The notes beneath the pieces are model-generated. The model did no database searches. It was not told the origin of the DNA and saw nothing but the letters and a program-made list of their open reading frames with translations. This document shows positions 1 to 8,163 of a stretch of 9,006 bases of DNA, piece by piece. How positions within the stretch are numbered: the first letter of the stretch is position 1; each line of letters opens with the position of its first letter. The position numbers and the translations under genes were made by a program. This DNA comes from Alphaproteobacteria bacterium (lineage in GTDB: Bacteria; Pseudomonadota; Alphaproteobacteria; Rhizobiales; Xanthobacteraceae): assembly GCA_005884855.1 (NCBI GenBank), contig VAZS01000005.1:1-9006 (forward strand), read 5' to 3'.

Positions 1-937
1 TGAAAGCCGCGCTGACCTTGGCCTTGTCGGCGCCGCCGCCGACGTCGAGGAAGTTGGCGGGCGTCATGCCGTAAAGCTTGATGATGTCCATTGTTGCCAT
101 CGCAAGCCCCGCGCCATTGACCATGCAGCCGATGTTGCCGTCCAGGGTCACATAATTGAGATCGTATTTCGAGGCTTCGATCTCCTTCGGATCTTCCTCG
201 GTCTCATCGCGCAGCACCAACACTTCGGGGTGACGAAAAAGCGCGTTGTCGTCGAACGCTACCTTGGCGTCGAGCACGCGCAGCTCGCCCTGTTTGGTAA
301 CGACCAGCGGATTGATCTCCAGCATCGCCATGTCCTTGGCGACGAACGCCGCGTAGAGCTGCGTCACCAGCCGTTCCGCCTGCTTGGCGAGATCGCCGGA
401 TAATTTCAGCGCTTTGGCAACCGTGCGGCCATGGTGGGCCATGATGCCTGTCGCGGGATCGACGGAGAAGGTCACGATCTTCTCCGGCGTGTTGTGCGCG
501 ACGTCTTCGATGTTGACCCCGCCTTCGGTCGAGACCACGAACGATACTTCGGAGGTTTCGCGGTTGACCAGGATCGAAAGATAGAACTCCTTGTCGATCT
601 CGGAGCCTTCCTCGACGTAGAGCCTGTTGACCTGCTTGCCGTGTGGTCCGGTCTGAATCGTGACCAGCGTGGCCCCGAGCATTTGTCTGGCGTATTCGCT
701 GACCTCGGCGACCGATTTGGCAATCCGCACGCCACCCTTGTCGCCGGCCGAGGCTTCTTTGAATTTGCCCTTGCCGCGACCGCCGGCGTGGATCTGGCTT
801 TTCACAACCCAGACCGGGCCGCCCAGGGTTTTGGCGGCCGCCTCGGCATCCGCAGCCCGCAGCACCGGTACGCCTTTTGAGATCGGCACCCCGAATTCGT
901 GCAGCAGCGCCTTGGCCTGGTATTCGTGAATGTTCAT
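1..937 (-). CDS. sucC: Succinyl-CoA synthetase (ADP-forming) beta subunit, C-terminus cut by window edge
   Basis: This is the nucleotide-binding beta subunit of succinyl-CoA synthetase, which interconverts succinyl-CoA and succinate with ATP (or GTP) formation in the TCA cycle. It pairs with SucD in the cytoplasm. The first 312 residues are present; the family is normally close to 398, so about 85 residues lie beyond the left edge. The start MNIHEYQAK is the family's canonical N-terminus. It is preceded by a Shine-Dalgarno GAGGG (945-949) with 7-nt spacing. The ATP-grasp fold covers roughly residues 1-240: K46 and the GGRGKGK stretch (52-58) bind nucleotide, and N209 in EINPL and D223 in LDAK are the expected Mg-binding residues. 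The ligase/CoA-binding part follows, with the [15 protein letters not shown] loop (266-280) and LDVGGGA (297-303). It lies 39 bp after mdh on the same strand with no terminator between them, so co-transcription is expected. No frameshift or stop interrupts the visible part. Confidence 0.97.
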   Translation of the reverse strand, partial: MNIHEYQAKALLHEFGVPISKGVPVLRAADAEAAAKTLGGPVWVVKSQIHAGGRGKGKFKEASAGDKGGVRIAKSVAEVSEYARQMLGATLVTIQTGPHGKQVNRLYVEEGSEIDKEFYLSILVNRETSEVSFVVSTEGGVNIEDVAHNTPEKIVTFSVDPATGIMAHHGRTVAKALKLSGDLAKQAERLVTQLYAAFVAKDMAMLEINPLVVTKQGELRVLDAKVAFDDNALFRHPEVLVLRDETEEDPKEIEASKYDLNYVTLDGNIGCMVNGAGLAMATMDIIKLYGMTPANFLDVGGGADKAKVSAAF

Positions 938-976
938 GAAGCGGCCCTCGAACGAATGCGGCTGGGTGACGTGCGA

Positions 977-2024
<1,048 letters not shown>

Positions 2025-2103
2025 GTCGCGGCGTGCTCAATCGCCAGCCCTGCCGTTGGCTTCCGTCAGGCGATCGCCTTGGGCCGCCGGTGATCGCGAA
2101 GCA

Positions 2104-3288
2104 TCAGGTCTCCACCAATCCGGCACTGGACCCGGTCGCGGCGGAATCTTTATGGCCATGCGGCAGCGCCAAATAGCTTTCCGAACTCATTTCGATCAGC
2201 CGGGACGAAGTCCGCTTGAATTCGTTCACCTCGTGGCCCTCCGTCGCGATATACAATGACAACGGATCGGCTTCAGCGGAGGCCATCACTTTCACGGCGT
2301 TGTCATAGAGCGTGTCGATCAGCGCGATGAATCGCTTGGCGGCGTTGCGCTCGGCGTAATCCATCACAGGAATGCGGTCGATCATGATCGTGTGATAGTC
2401 GTGCGCGAGCCGCAAGTAGTCGGAAGCAGCAAGCGGGTTTTCGCACAAATCGGCGAATGAAAATCGCGCGACGCCGTCTGCCGAGCACGGCACATGCAAC
2501 ACGCGCCCCTTCATCGCAATCTCGCGTGGCTTGCATCGGGCATTGCCGGTCATCCTGGCCCAGGCTTTGTTCAGCGCGCTCTCGGCGGCATGGTCTGCCG
2601 GCACCAGCCACATCTTCACGCCCGCGAGCTTCTCAAGCCGGAAGTCGGTGCGCGCATCGAGCCGCAGCACCTCCATATGATCCGATATCTGCGCGATGAA
2701 TGGCAGGAACAGCGCCCTGTTCAGGCCGCCTTTATAGAGATCGTCGGGAGCAACGTTGGATGTCGCCACCACCACTGTGCCGAGCTCGAACAGCCTGGCA
2801 AACAACCGTCCCAGGATCATCGCATCGGCGATATCGGTGACGTGGAATTCATCGAAGCACAACAGCCAGGCCTCGTCGAAAATCGATGCAGCGGTCAGCG
2901 CGATCACATCGCCATTGGCGATCTCGCCGCGCGCGAGATTCTGGCGATAGCCGTAGATACGCTCGTGCACCTCGGCCATGAATTCGTGGAAGTGAGCGCG
3001 GCGCTTGTGCACAACCGAACTATGCTGGAAGAACATATCCATCAGCATGGTCTTGCCGCGGCCGACTTCGCCATGAATGTAGAGGCCGCGTGGCGGCTGC
3101 TCGTCCTTGTCGGCGAACAGCCGGCCCAACAGCCCTTGCTTTCGAAGCGGCTTATAACTGCCAAGCCGCTGCTCGAGGTCGCCCAATGCCTGGGCGGCCT
3201 GCTGCTGCGCGGCGTCGGCCTCGATCGCGCCGGACGAAACGAGGCTCTCATAATGGGCGCGGAACGAGACAAAAGGTGGAGACAGCAT
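2104..3288 (-). CDS. zapE: ZapE / AFG1-like P-loop ATPase
   Basis: This is a 394-aa member of the AFG1 ATPase family. The E. coli homologue ZapE associates with the division ring, and mitochondrial Afg1/LACE1 acts in turnover of respiratory-chain subunits. Visible motifs are Walker A GEVGRGKT (73-80), Walker B LLCFDEFHV (142-150), a sensor-like ATSN (175-178), and the family's C-terminal block EFKRTSSRLIEM (357-368). No signal peptide or membrane segment is seen, so it is likely cytoplasmic or peripheral. The length fits the alphaproteobacterial family. The start at 3288 follows a very strong Shine-Dalgarno (AAAGGAGG) at only 2-nt spacing, and no other ATG, GTG or TTG lies nearby, so the start is accepted with mild doubt. 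It sits between thpR (95 bp upstream) and mdh (158 bp downstream) on the same strand. The specific role in this organism is inferred from the family only. Confidence 0.93.
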   Translation of the reverse strand: MLSPPFVSFRAHYESLVSSGAIEADAAQQQAAQALGDLEQRLGSYKPLRKQGLLGRLFADKDEQPPRGLYIHGEVGRGKTMLMDMFFQHSSVVHKRRAHFHEFMAEVHERIYGYRQNLARGEIANGDVIALTAASIFDEAWLLCFDEFHVTDIADAMILGRLFARLFELGTVVVATSNVAPDDLYKGGLNRALFLPFIAQISDHMEVLRLDARTDFRLEKLAGVKMWLVPADHAAESALNKAWARMTGNARCKPREIAMKGRVLHVPCSADGVARFSFADLCENPLAASDYLRLAHDYHTIMIDRIPVMDYAERNAAKRFIALIDTLYDNAVKVMASAEADPLSLYIATEGHEVNEFKRTSSRLIEMSSESYLALPHGHKDSAATGSSAGLVET

Positions 3289-3290
3289 GG

Positions 3291-3298
3291 CCTCCTTT
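3291..3298 (-). promoter_or_regulatory. zapE ribosome binding site, unusually close to ATG
   Basis: On the minus strand AAAGGAGG ends only 2 nt before the zapE ATG at 3288. Typical spacing is about 5-9 nt. The match to the anti-Shine-Dalgarno sequence is near perfect, so the spacing may dampen an otherwise strong site. Confidence 0.6.
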
Positions 3299-3338
3299 AC
3301 GGCCTTAAGATGGGGAAGAATGCAAGTCGGGAATTGCT

Positions 3339-3359
3339 GCGGAGGCTATGCGCTTCCGC
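3339..3359 (-). terminator. Possible stem-loop after thpR, no U-tract
   Basis: About 24 nt past the thpR stop, the minus strand reads GCGGAAGC, a 5-nt loop, then GCCTCCGC. This is an 8-bp stem with one A-C mismatch. No run of T follows, so it is at best a weak or Rho-assisted terminator or a processing site between thpR and zapE. The remainder of the 95-bp gap shows a small GGCC-attgc-GGCC hairpin (3367-3379) and nothing else. Confidence 0.22.
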
Positions 3360-3383
3360 CGTTCCCGGCCATTGCGGCCCCGC

Positions 3384-3920
3384 TCACGCGCTCAGCGCGT
3401 AAGCGTCCTCGACCACATAGGGACCGCCGCCGGTAGAGGCGCGGGACGAGAACAATACAAATCGCGACGCCGTAAACACCCGGGTCGGAAAATATCCCCG
3501 CACCGAAAGGTAATCCGCGACGTCCTGATTGGAGGCGTCGCGCAGCCGAGCCAGCGTGACATGCGGGGTGAATTTGCGCCCTTCCGGGTCGAGCCCGAAG
3601 CGCTGCATCAGCCGCTCCAGTTCCGCCTGCAGCTCGATCAGCGGTCTGCTTGGTACGACTTGCGCCACCACGGCACGCGGCTTCTTTCCCCCGAAGCTGG
3701 AGAGCCCCTGCAAAGCCACCTCGAACGGCTTGCGGTTGACCCGAAACAGCATCGAGGCGATTTCGTTCGCGGCAACCCCATCGATATCGCCGATGAATCG
3801 CAGAGTGACATGGTAATTTTCGGGATCGATCCAGCGCGCGCCCGGCAGGCCACCACGCAAGCTGGAAAGTGTCTGGCCGATCTCGGTCGGAATTTCCAGT
3901 CCAGTGAACAATCGCGGCAT
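3384..3920 (-). CDS. thpR: RNA 2',3'-cyclic phosphodiesterase (2H family, LigT/ThpR)
   Basis: This is a 178-aa member of the 2H phosphoesterase superfamily, historically called 2'-5' RNA ligase. Such enzymes open 2',3'-cyclic phosphate ends of RNA and can reversibly join tRNA halves with a 2'-5' bond. Both catalytic HxTx motifs are present: HVTL at 37-40 (in NYHVTLRFIGD) and HVTL at 120-123 (in FTPHVTLARL). The N-terminal MPRLFTGLEIP and the RFVLFSSR block (153-160) are also typical. The reading frame stays open upstream to 4100, but that stretch has no family similarity and runs through a repeat. The start at 3920 has GGGAG (3928-3932) with 7-nt spacing and gives the expected family N-terminus; an out-of-frame ATG at 3925 lies between them. 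The length matches bacterial homologues. The biological substrate in this organism is unknown. Confidence 0.94.
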   Translation of the reverse strand: MPRLFTGLEIPTEIGQTLSSLRGGLPGARWIDPENYHVTLRFIGDIDGVAANEIASMLFRVNRKPFEVALQGLSSFGGKKPRAVVAQVVPSRPLIELQAELERLMQRFGLDPEGRKFTPHVTLARLRDASNQDVADYLSVRGYFPTRVFTASRFVLFSSRASTGGGPYVVEDAYALSA

Positions 3921-3939
3921 CGCATGACTCCCGATGCTT

Positions 3940-4008
3940 GGACATGATTCCGAAAGTAGATACCGGTTTTCTCCGACAGAGGGCTTCGTCCGTCCTGAGA
4001 TCATGTCC
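3940..4008. repeat. 69-bp intergenic element with 9-bp terminal inverted repeats
   Basis: The ends are exact inverted repeats: GGACATGAT (3940-3948) and ATCATGTCC (4000-4008). The interior carries CCGAAAGTAGATACCGGTTTTC near its left side. From memory this resembles the short dispersed intergenic repeats of Rhizobiales genomes, which run from a CATGAT-CCGAAAAGT segment to a GGTTTTC segment and close with GATCATG. It lies 20 bp upstream of the thpR start codon and just outside its ribosome binding site, so it would probably be in the thpR leader or in a read-through transcript from tesA. It carries no gene. The copy number in the genome cannot be judged from one window. Confidence 0.6.
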
Positions 4009-4043
4009 TGTAACAAGTGCGGCGACGAATCACCGATGGCTTT

Positions 4044-4097
4044 TTTTACCGTAGTTATGTGGCCCTGCGAAGCAGCGCGCGCACAAGCCCGGTAAAA
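4044..4097. repeat. Inverted repeat TTTTACCG / CGGTAAAA with inner hairpin, downstream of tesA
   Basis: An exact 8-bp inverted repeat, TTTTACCG (4044-4051) and CGGTAAAA (4090-4097), encloses 38 bp that include a smaller CTGC-GAA-GCAG hairpin (4065-4075). It begins 31 bp past the tesA stop. In the tesA direction the stem is followed by an A-run, not a U-run, so it is not a standard intrinsic terminator; a bidirectional or Rho-linked role is possible. Together with the 69-bp element it fills most of the 207-bp tesA-thpR gap. Confidence 0.35.
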
Positions 4098-4127
4098 CAC
4101 GGCATTAGGGTTATTGCTGCTCGTTTC

Positions 4128-4841
4128 TCAACTGCGTTGCCCGGATATCGTGCCAAGGAATGCCTCGACAGTAGGCAGAATATTTTTGACGATCACATCC
4201 ACGCCCTCGGCGGTCGGATGAATGCCGTCCCGCTGATTGAGCCTGGCCTCAGTAGCGACGCCTTCGAGGAAAAACGGATAGAGCGGCACGCCGAAGGATT
4301 TGGCAAGATCGGGATAGACCTCGTTAAAACGCGCCGAATAGTCGGTACCGTAGTTCGGCGGCGCGAGCATGCCGCACAAAAGCACGCTGATGTTGCGGGC
4401 CTTCAGCCGCGTCAAAATGTCAGCAAGCGCGGCGCGGGTGACCGCAGGATCGATGCCGCGCAGCGCATCGTTGGCGCCGAGCTCGACAAGCACTGCCCGG
4501 GTCCCCTCGGGCACCGACCAGTCGAGCCGGTCGCGACCGCCGGAACTGGTGTCGCCGGACACTCCCGCGTTGATGATATCCGCATCTATACCTTTGGATT
4601 TCAATGCCTTTTGGAGCCGCTCCGGGAATGCCGCGGAGGCCGACAGACCAAGTCCGGCGCTGAGCGAATCGCCCAGCACAACCATCTTGATCGGCTTAGC
4701 CTCGGCCGCCTGGCTATCGGCAAATCCCATTGCCGCTGCGATCAGGCCGGCGCCCAACACGAGCATCTGCATGAACATCCGCGCGGACCTCTCGACCGCG
4801 GCTGCCGAAGTGCCATATGACCGAGCCATGGACAGTCTCAT
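4128..4841 (-). CDS. tesA: Periplasmic GDSL (SGNH) esterase / acyl-CoA thioesterase I-like
   Basis: This 237-aa SGNH hydrolase is of the TesA/arylesterase type, cleaving esters or thioesters of fatty acids in the periplasm. All blocks are visible: VLGDSLSAG (55-63, nucleophile S59), NAGVSGDTSSGG (91-102), ELGANDALRG (120-129, oxyanion N124) and DGIHPTAEG (205-213, catalytic D205/H208). A signal peptide precedes them: arginines R18 and R21, a hydrophobic run from M22 to A41, and a likely cut after SQA (A45). The chosen start (4841) has GAGGG 4 nt upstream. Alternatives are an ATG at 4829 within CCATGG, and an ATG at 4778 (MFMQMLVLG) with GAGAGG 9 nt upstream; the last would leave no positive charge before the hydrophobic core. 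With the chosen start the gene overlaps the divergent ATPase gene by 14 bp. This neighbour pair is shared with E. coli tesA/ybbA, supporting a functional link. Confidence 0.93.
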   Translation of the reverse strand: MRLSMARSYGTSAAAVERSARMFMQMLVLGAGLIAAAMGFADSQAAEAKPIKMVVLGDSLSAGLGLSASAAFPERLQKALKSKGIDADIINAGVSGDTSSGGRDRLDWSVPEGTRAVLVELGANDALRGIDPAVTRAALADILTRLKARNISVLLCGMLAPPNYGTDYSARFNEVYPDLAKSFGVPLYPFFLEGVATEARLNQRDGIHPTAEGVDVIVKNILPTVEAFLGTISGQRS

Positions 4842-4850
4842 CGAACCCTC
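4826..4850. promoter_or_regulatory. Overlapping divergent translation starts of tesA and ybbA
   Basis: CCATGG at 4826-4831 supplies an ATG on each strand: the ATPase start on plus (4828) and an in-frame tesA ATG on minus (4829). The preferred tesA start lies at 4841, with its GAGGG site at 4846-4850 inside the ATPase coding sequence. Each gene's initiation region and probably its promoter therefore lie within the other's 5' coding end. The plus-strand start has only a weak ribosome binding site (CCGAG right before the ATG). Confidence 0.6.
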
Positions 4851-5562
4851 GTCATTGGCCGGCCTCGAGCCGGACACGATTTCCATTTCGAACGTCAATC
4901 TGTCGCTGGGCTCGGGCGCGGCGCGGGTTCATATCCTGAAGGATGTCAGTCTGCGGGTGGCGCCGGGCGAAGCGATCGGTCTGATCGGGCCGTCAGGCTC
5001 GGGGAAATCGACCCTGCTGATGGTGATGGCCGGACTGGAGCGTCCGGACAGCGGAGAGGTGGTGGTCAACGGCACTCTTTTCAATGCCCTCGACGAGGAC
5101 GCCCTCGCCCGGTTTCGCGGCCGCCAGGTCGGCATCGTGTTCCAGTCGTTTCATCTGATCCCGACGATGACCGCGCTGGAAAATGTCGCGGTCCCGCTGG
5201 AGCTGGCCGGCAATCCCGATGCGGCGCAACGCGCGGCTGAGGAACTGTTTTCCGTCGGGCTGGGCGATCGCTTGCACCACTACCCCACGCAACTATCGGG
5301 CGGCGAGCAGCAGCGCGTCGCGCTGGCACGCGCGCTGGCGCCGGATCCCGCGATTTTGGTGGCGGACGAGCCCACCGGAAATCTGGACGAGGCCACCGGC
5401 AAGCAGATCGTCGATCTGCTGTTCGCCAAACACAGCGAACGCGGCATGACCTTGGTGCTCGTCACTCACGACACCTCGCTGGCGCAGCGCTGCGACCGCG
5501 TGGTGCGGCTGCGCTCAGGCCGCATTGATGATGCAGGCGCGGACCGCAAAGTCAGTACATGA
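4828..5562 (+). CDS. ybbA: ABC transporter ATP-binding protein, YbbA/LolD/MacB type
   Basis: This 244-aa cytoplasmic ATPase subunit belongs to the MacB/LolD/YbbA family (type VII, mechanotransmission ABC systems). Motifs in order are Walker A GPSGSGKS (54-61), Q-loop VFQSFHL with Q106, signature LSGGEQQR (156-163), Walker B AILVADEP with catalytic E181, D-loop NLDE (185-188) and switch H214 (VTHD). The text around the Walker and signature motifs, such as ADEPTGNLD, is characteristic of this subfamily. The reading frame is open further upstream but only antisense to tesA; the family match begins at MDSLIEP, and 4828 is the nearest ATG. The stop is 10 nt before the permease gene, so the two form an operon. 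Pairing with an 856-aa FtsX-type permease and a divergent tesA supports YbbA over LolD. Confidence 0.93.
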   Translation: MDSLIEPSSLAGLEPDTISISNVNLSLGSGAARVHILKDVSLRVAPGEAIGLIGPSGSGKSTLLMVMAGLERPDSGEVVVNGTLFNALDEDALARFRGRQVGIVFQSFHLIPTMTALENVAVPLELAGNPDAAQRAAEELFSVGLGDRLHHYPTQLSGGEQQRVALARALAPDPAILVADEPTGNLDEATGKQIVDLLFAKHSERGMTLVLVTHDTSLAQRCDRVVRLRSGRIDDAGADRKVST

Positions 5563-5572
5563 GCGGTGCAAT

Positions 5573-8143
5573 ATGAGTACCGCATCCCCTTCGGTTCGTC
5601 GCGGCCCGGCGGCATCGCTCGCCATGCGGTACGCGCTGCGACAACTGCGCGGCGGGCTGCGCGGCTTTTATGTTTTCATCGCCTGCATCGCGCTCGGCGT
5701 GATGGCGATCGCCGGGGTCGGTTCGGTCGCAGCCAGCCTGGGCGAGGGGCTGGCGCGCGAGGGCCGCACCCTGCTGGGCGGTGATGTCGCCTTCTCGCTA
5801 ATCCAGCGCGAAGGCAAGCCTGACGAAGTCGCGTTTCTCCGTTCGCGTGGCGAGGTGTCCGTTGCGGCGAGCTTGACCGCTATGGTGCGCAGCGGCGATG
5901 GGCGGCTGGCGCTGGTCGAAGTCAAGGCAGTCGACGCCGCCTACCCGATGCTGGGCGAGTTGACGCTGCGACCGACGATGCAGCTTGCGGATTTGCTGGC
6001 CGAACGCGACGGCGCGTTCGGCGCGGCGGCAGATTCGACGCTGCTGGCGCGGCTCGATCTCAAGATTGGCGATCGCGTGAGCCTTGGCAGCGCCAGCTTT
6101 CAAATCCGCGCCGTGGTCGATGGCGAACCGGACAAACTTGCCGGCGGTCTCGGACTCGGCCCACGTTTTCTGGTGAGCCAATCGGGCCTGCGCACCACCG
6201 CTCTGCTGCAGCCGGGCAGTCTCGTGCGCTGGATCTATCGCTTGAAATTACCGGATAACGCGACTGACGATCGCGCCGCCACCACCTTTATCAATGAAGT
6301 GCGAAGCGCATTGCCCCAGGCCGGCTGGGAGATTCGCAGCCGCAGCAACGCATCGCCTCAGCTTGAGCGCACCATCAGCCGTTTCACCCAGTTCCTGACC
6401 CTGGTCGGGCTTGCCTCGCTTCTGGTCGGCGGGGTCGGCGTCGCCAACGCGGTCAAAAGCCACATCGATCGAAGCCGCGATGTGGTCGCGACCCTGAAGG
6501 CGCTCGGCGCCACCGGCCGCGACGTCTTCACGATCTATCTGACCCAAGTCATCGTTCTCGCCGCAATCGGCTCCGTGATCGGGCTCGCGCTCGGCGCGGC
6601 GCTGCCTTTCATCATCGTCGGCGCGTTCGGCAATCTGTTGCCACTGCCGGTGGTGCCGGCGTTTCATCCTGATGAACTCGCGCTGTCCTTGCTCTACGGG
6701 CTTCTGACGGCGTTGGTGTTCGGGCTGTGGCCGCTTGGCCGGGTGCATGACGTGCCGGTCGCCGCGCTATTCCGAGAAGCGGTAACCAGCGAATGGCATC
6801 GTCCGCGCTGGCGCTATCTTGCGCTGATGGCGTTAGTGATCGCGCTGCTGATCGCCGTGGTAATCGGGCTCGCCTACGACAAGCGGGTCGCGGCGGTATT
6901 CGTAATATCCTCGGTCGCGGTATTCGCGCTGTTGCGCGGCATTGCGGCTGGGCTGATGGGGCTGGCTCGTCGGCTGCCGCGCTCCCGCTTCACCATGCTG
7001 CGCTTGGCGATCGCCAATATCTACCGGCCCGGCGCGTTGACGCCCTCGGTGGTGATGTCACTCGGCCTAGGGCTGGCCGTGCTGGTCACCATCACGCAGA
7101 TCGACGGCAATCTGCGCCGGCAGTTCCTGGCCGCGCTGCCGGATCGCGCGCCGTCATTCTATTTCATCGACATTCCAACCAGCGAAGCCGATAGGTTCGG
7201 CGCCTTGCTCAAGAAGATAGCGCCCCAATCCGCCGTGGAGGACGTGCCGATGCTGCGCGGGCGAATCGTCGCGGTCCGCGGAGTAAAGGCGGAGCAATTA
7301 AAACCCTCGACCGACTCCGAATGGGTGCTGCAGAGCGATCGTGGCCTGACCTATACGGGTGAAATCCCCAAGGGTTCGAAGGTAGTCGAAGGCCAATGGT
7401 GGGGCGCCGACTATGAGGGACCGCCACTGGTCTCGATGGAGAAGAAGATCGCCGACGGGCTCGGCGTCAAGATCGGCGACCAGATCGTCGTGAACGTACT
7501 CGGCCGGGACATCCCGGCCACCATCGGCAATCTGCGCGCCGTCGACTGGCAAAGCCTCGGCATCAACTTCGTGCTGGTGTTCTCGCCGAACGCCTTCAAG
7601 GGCGCGCCGCATACCCATATCGCTACATTGACCGAAACCCATCCGAGCGCCGCCGGCGACGCTGATATCGTCAAGTCGGTCGCTGACGCTTTCCCGATGG
7701 TTACCAGCGTGCGGGTCCGGGAGGCGCTGCAAACCATCGGCAATGTCGTCACCAACCTGGTGCTGGGCATACGCGGCGCCAGCGCGGTCACCCTGATCTC
7801 GGCCATTCTGGTACTTGGCGGCGCGCTCGCGGCCGGCCATCGCCATCGGGTCTACGACGCCGTCATCCTCAAGACCTTGGGCGCCACTCGCGCACGGCTG
7901 CTCGGCGCCTATGCGCTCGAATATCTCATGATCGGCTTTGCCACGGCCGTTTTCGGGGTGATCGCGGGGTCGGTCGCGGCTTGGCTGATCGTCACCCGGC
8001 TGATGACGTTGAGCTTCATCTGGCAGGCCGGTAGCGCCGCTGGCGTGGTCGCGGCGGCGCTGATCGTTACCGTCGGGCTCGGACTGGCGGGCACGCTGCT
8101 GGCGCTGAACCAGAAGCCGGCCACGGTGTTGCGCAATTTGTGA
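5573..8143 (+). CDS. ybbP: ABC transporter permease, YbbP-like with two FtsX domains
   Basis: This 856-aa inner-membrane permease is the partner of the upstream ATPase. It shows about ten membrane segments: one near 32-55, a cluster near 274-297, 323-352, 370-389, 415-434, 439-463 and 490-509, and a final set near 732-756, 779-807 and 819-844. Two large periplasmic parts (about 56-270 and 510-730) separate them. FtsX-type signatures recur: SRDVVATLKALGATGRDVF (301-319) and YDAVILKTLGATRARLL (761-777). This duplicated layout and length match E. coli YbbP (about 800 residues), not LolC/E or MacB. The start at 5573 follows GAGCGG (5561-5566) with 6-nt spacing; an in-frame ATG at 5525 would overlap the ATPase gene and is less likely. 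The family moves or extracts hydrophobic molecules by mechanotransmission; with TesA the substrate may be lipid esters, an inference. The stop codon lies inside a perfect palindrome. Confidence 0.94.
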   Translation: MSTASPSVRRGPAASLAMRYALRQLRGGLRGFYVFIACIALGVMAIAGVGSVAASLGEGLAREGRTLLGGDVAFSLIQREGKPDEVAFLRSRGEVSVAASLTAMVRSGDGRLALVEVKAVDAAYPMLGELTLRPTMQLADLLAERDGAFGAAADSTLLARLDLKIGDRVSLGSASFQIRAVVDGEPDKLAGGLGLGPRFLVSQSGLRTTALLQPGSLVRWIYRLKLPDNATDDRAATTFINEVRSALPQAGWEIRSRSNASPQLERTISRFTQFLTLVGLASLLVGGVGVANAVKSHIDRSRDVVATLKALGATGRDVFTIYLTQVIVLAAIGSVIGLALGAALPFIIVGAFGNLLPLPVVPAFHPDELALSLLYGLLTALVFGLWPLGRVHDVPVAALFREAVTSEWHRPRWRYLALMALVIALLIAVVIGLAYDKRVAAVFVISSVAVFALLRGIAAGLMGLARRLPRSRFTMLRLAIANIYRPGALTPSVVMSLGLGLAVLVTITQIDGNLRRQFLAALPDRAPSFYFIDIPTSEADRFGALLKKIAPQSAVEDVPMLRGRIVAVRGVKAEQLKPSTDSEWVLQSDRGLTYTGEIPKGSKVVEGQWWGADYEGPPLVSMEKKIADGLGVKIGDQIVVNVLGRDIPATIGNLRAVDWQSLGINFVLVFSPNAFKGAPHTHIATLTETHPSAAGDADIVKSVADAFPMVTSVRVREALQTIGNVVTNLVLGIRGASAVTLISAILVLGGALAAGHRHRVYDAVILKTLGATRARLLGAYALEYLMIGFATAVFGVIAGSVAAWLIVTRLMTLSFIWQAGSAAGVVAAALIVTVGLGLAGTLLALNQKPATVLRNL

Positions 8144-8150
8144 CAAATTG
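8134..8150. repeat. Perfect 17-nt palindrome across the ybbP stop codon
   Basis: The sequence CAATTTGTGACAAATTG reads the same on both strands around a single central G, which is the middle base of the TGA stop (8141-8143). As RNA it would give a 7-bp stem with the stop codon in a 3-nt loop; as DNA it resembles a dyad operator. It is AT-rich against a GC-rich background. Confidence 0.7.
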
Positions 8151-8163
8151 AAGCGGACGGCAG

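Noticed and set aside
2068..2079. Palindrome AGGCGATCGCCT in the zapE-mdh gap
   Set aside because: Short GATC-centred palindromes are common in GC-rich genomes, and there is no second copy or promoter overlap in the window to support an operator.
2494..3402. 302-codon open frame on the plus strand opposite zapE
   Set aside because: It is fully antisense to a gene with clear Walker motifs, has no recognisable domain, and long antisense frames are expected in GC-rich DNA.
4031..4047. T7 run suggesting a plus-strand intrinsic terminator
   Set aside because: No GC-rich hairpin directly precedes it and no plus-strand gene ends nearby.
3921..4100. 60-residue N-terminal extension of thpR in the same frame
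   Set aside because: The extension translates the repeat element and intergenic DNA, while the family N-terminus and a well-spaced ribosome binding site fit the start at 3920.
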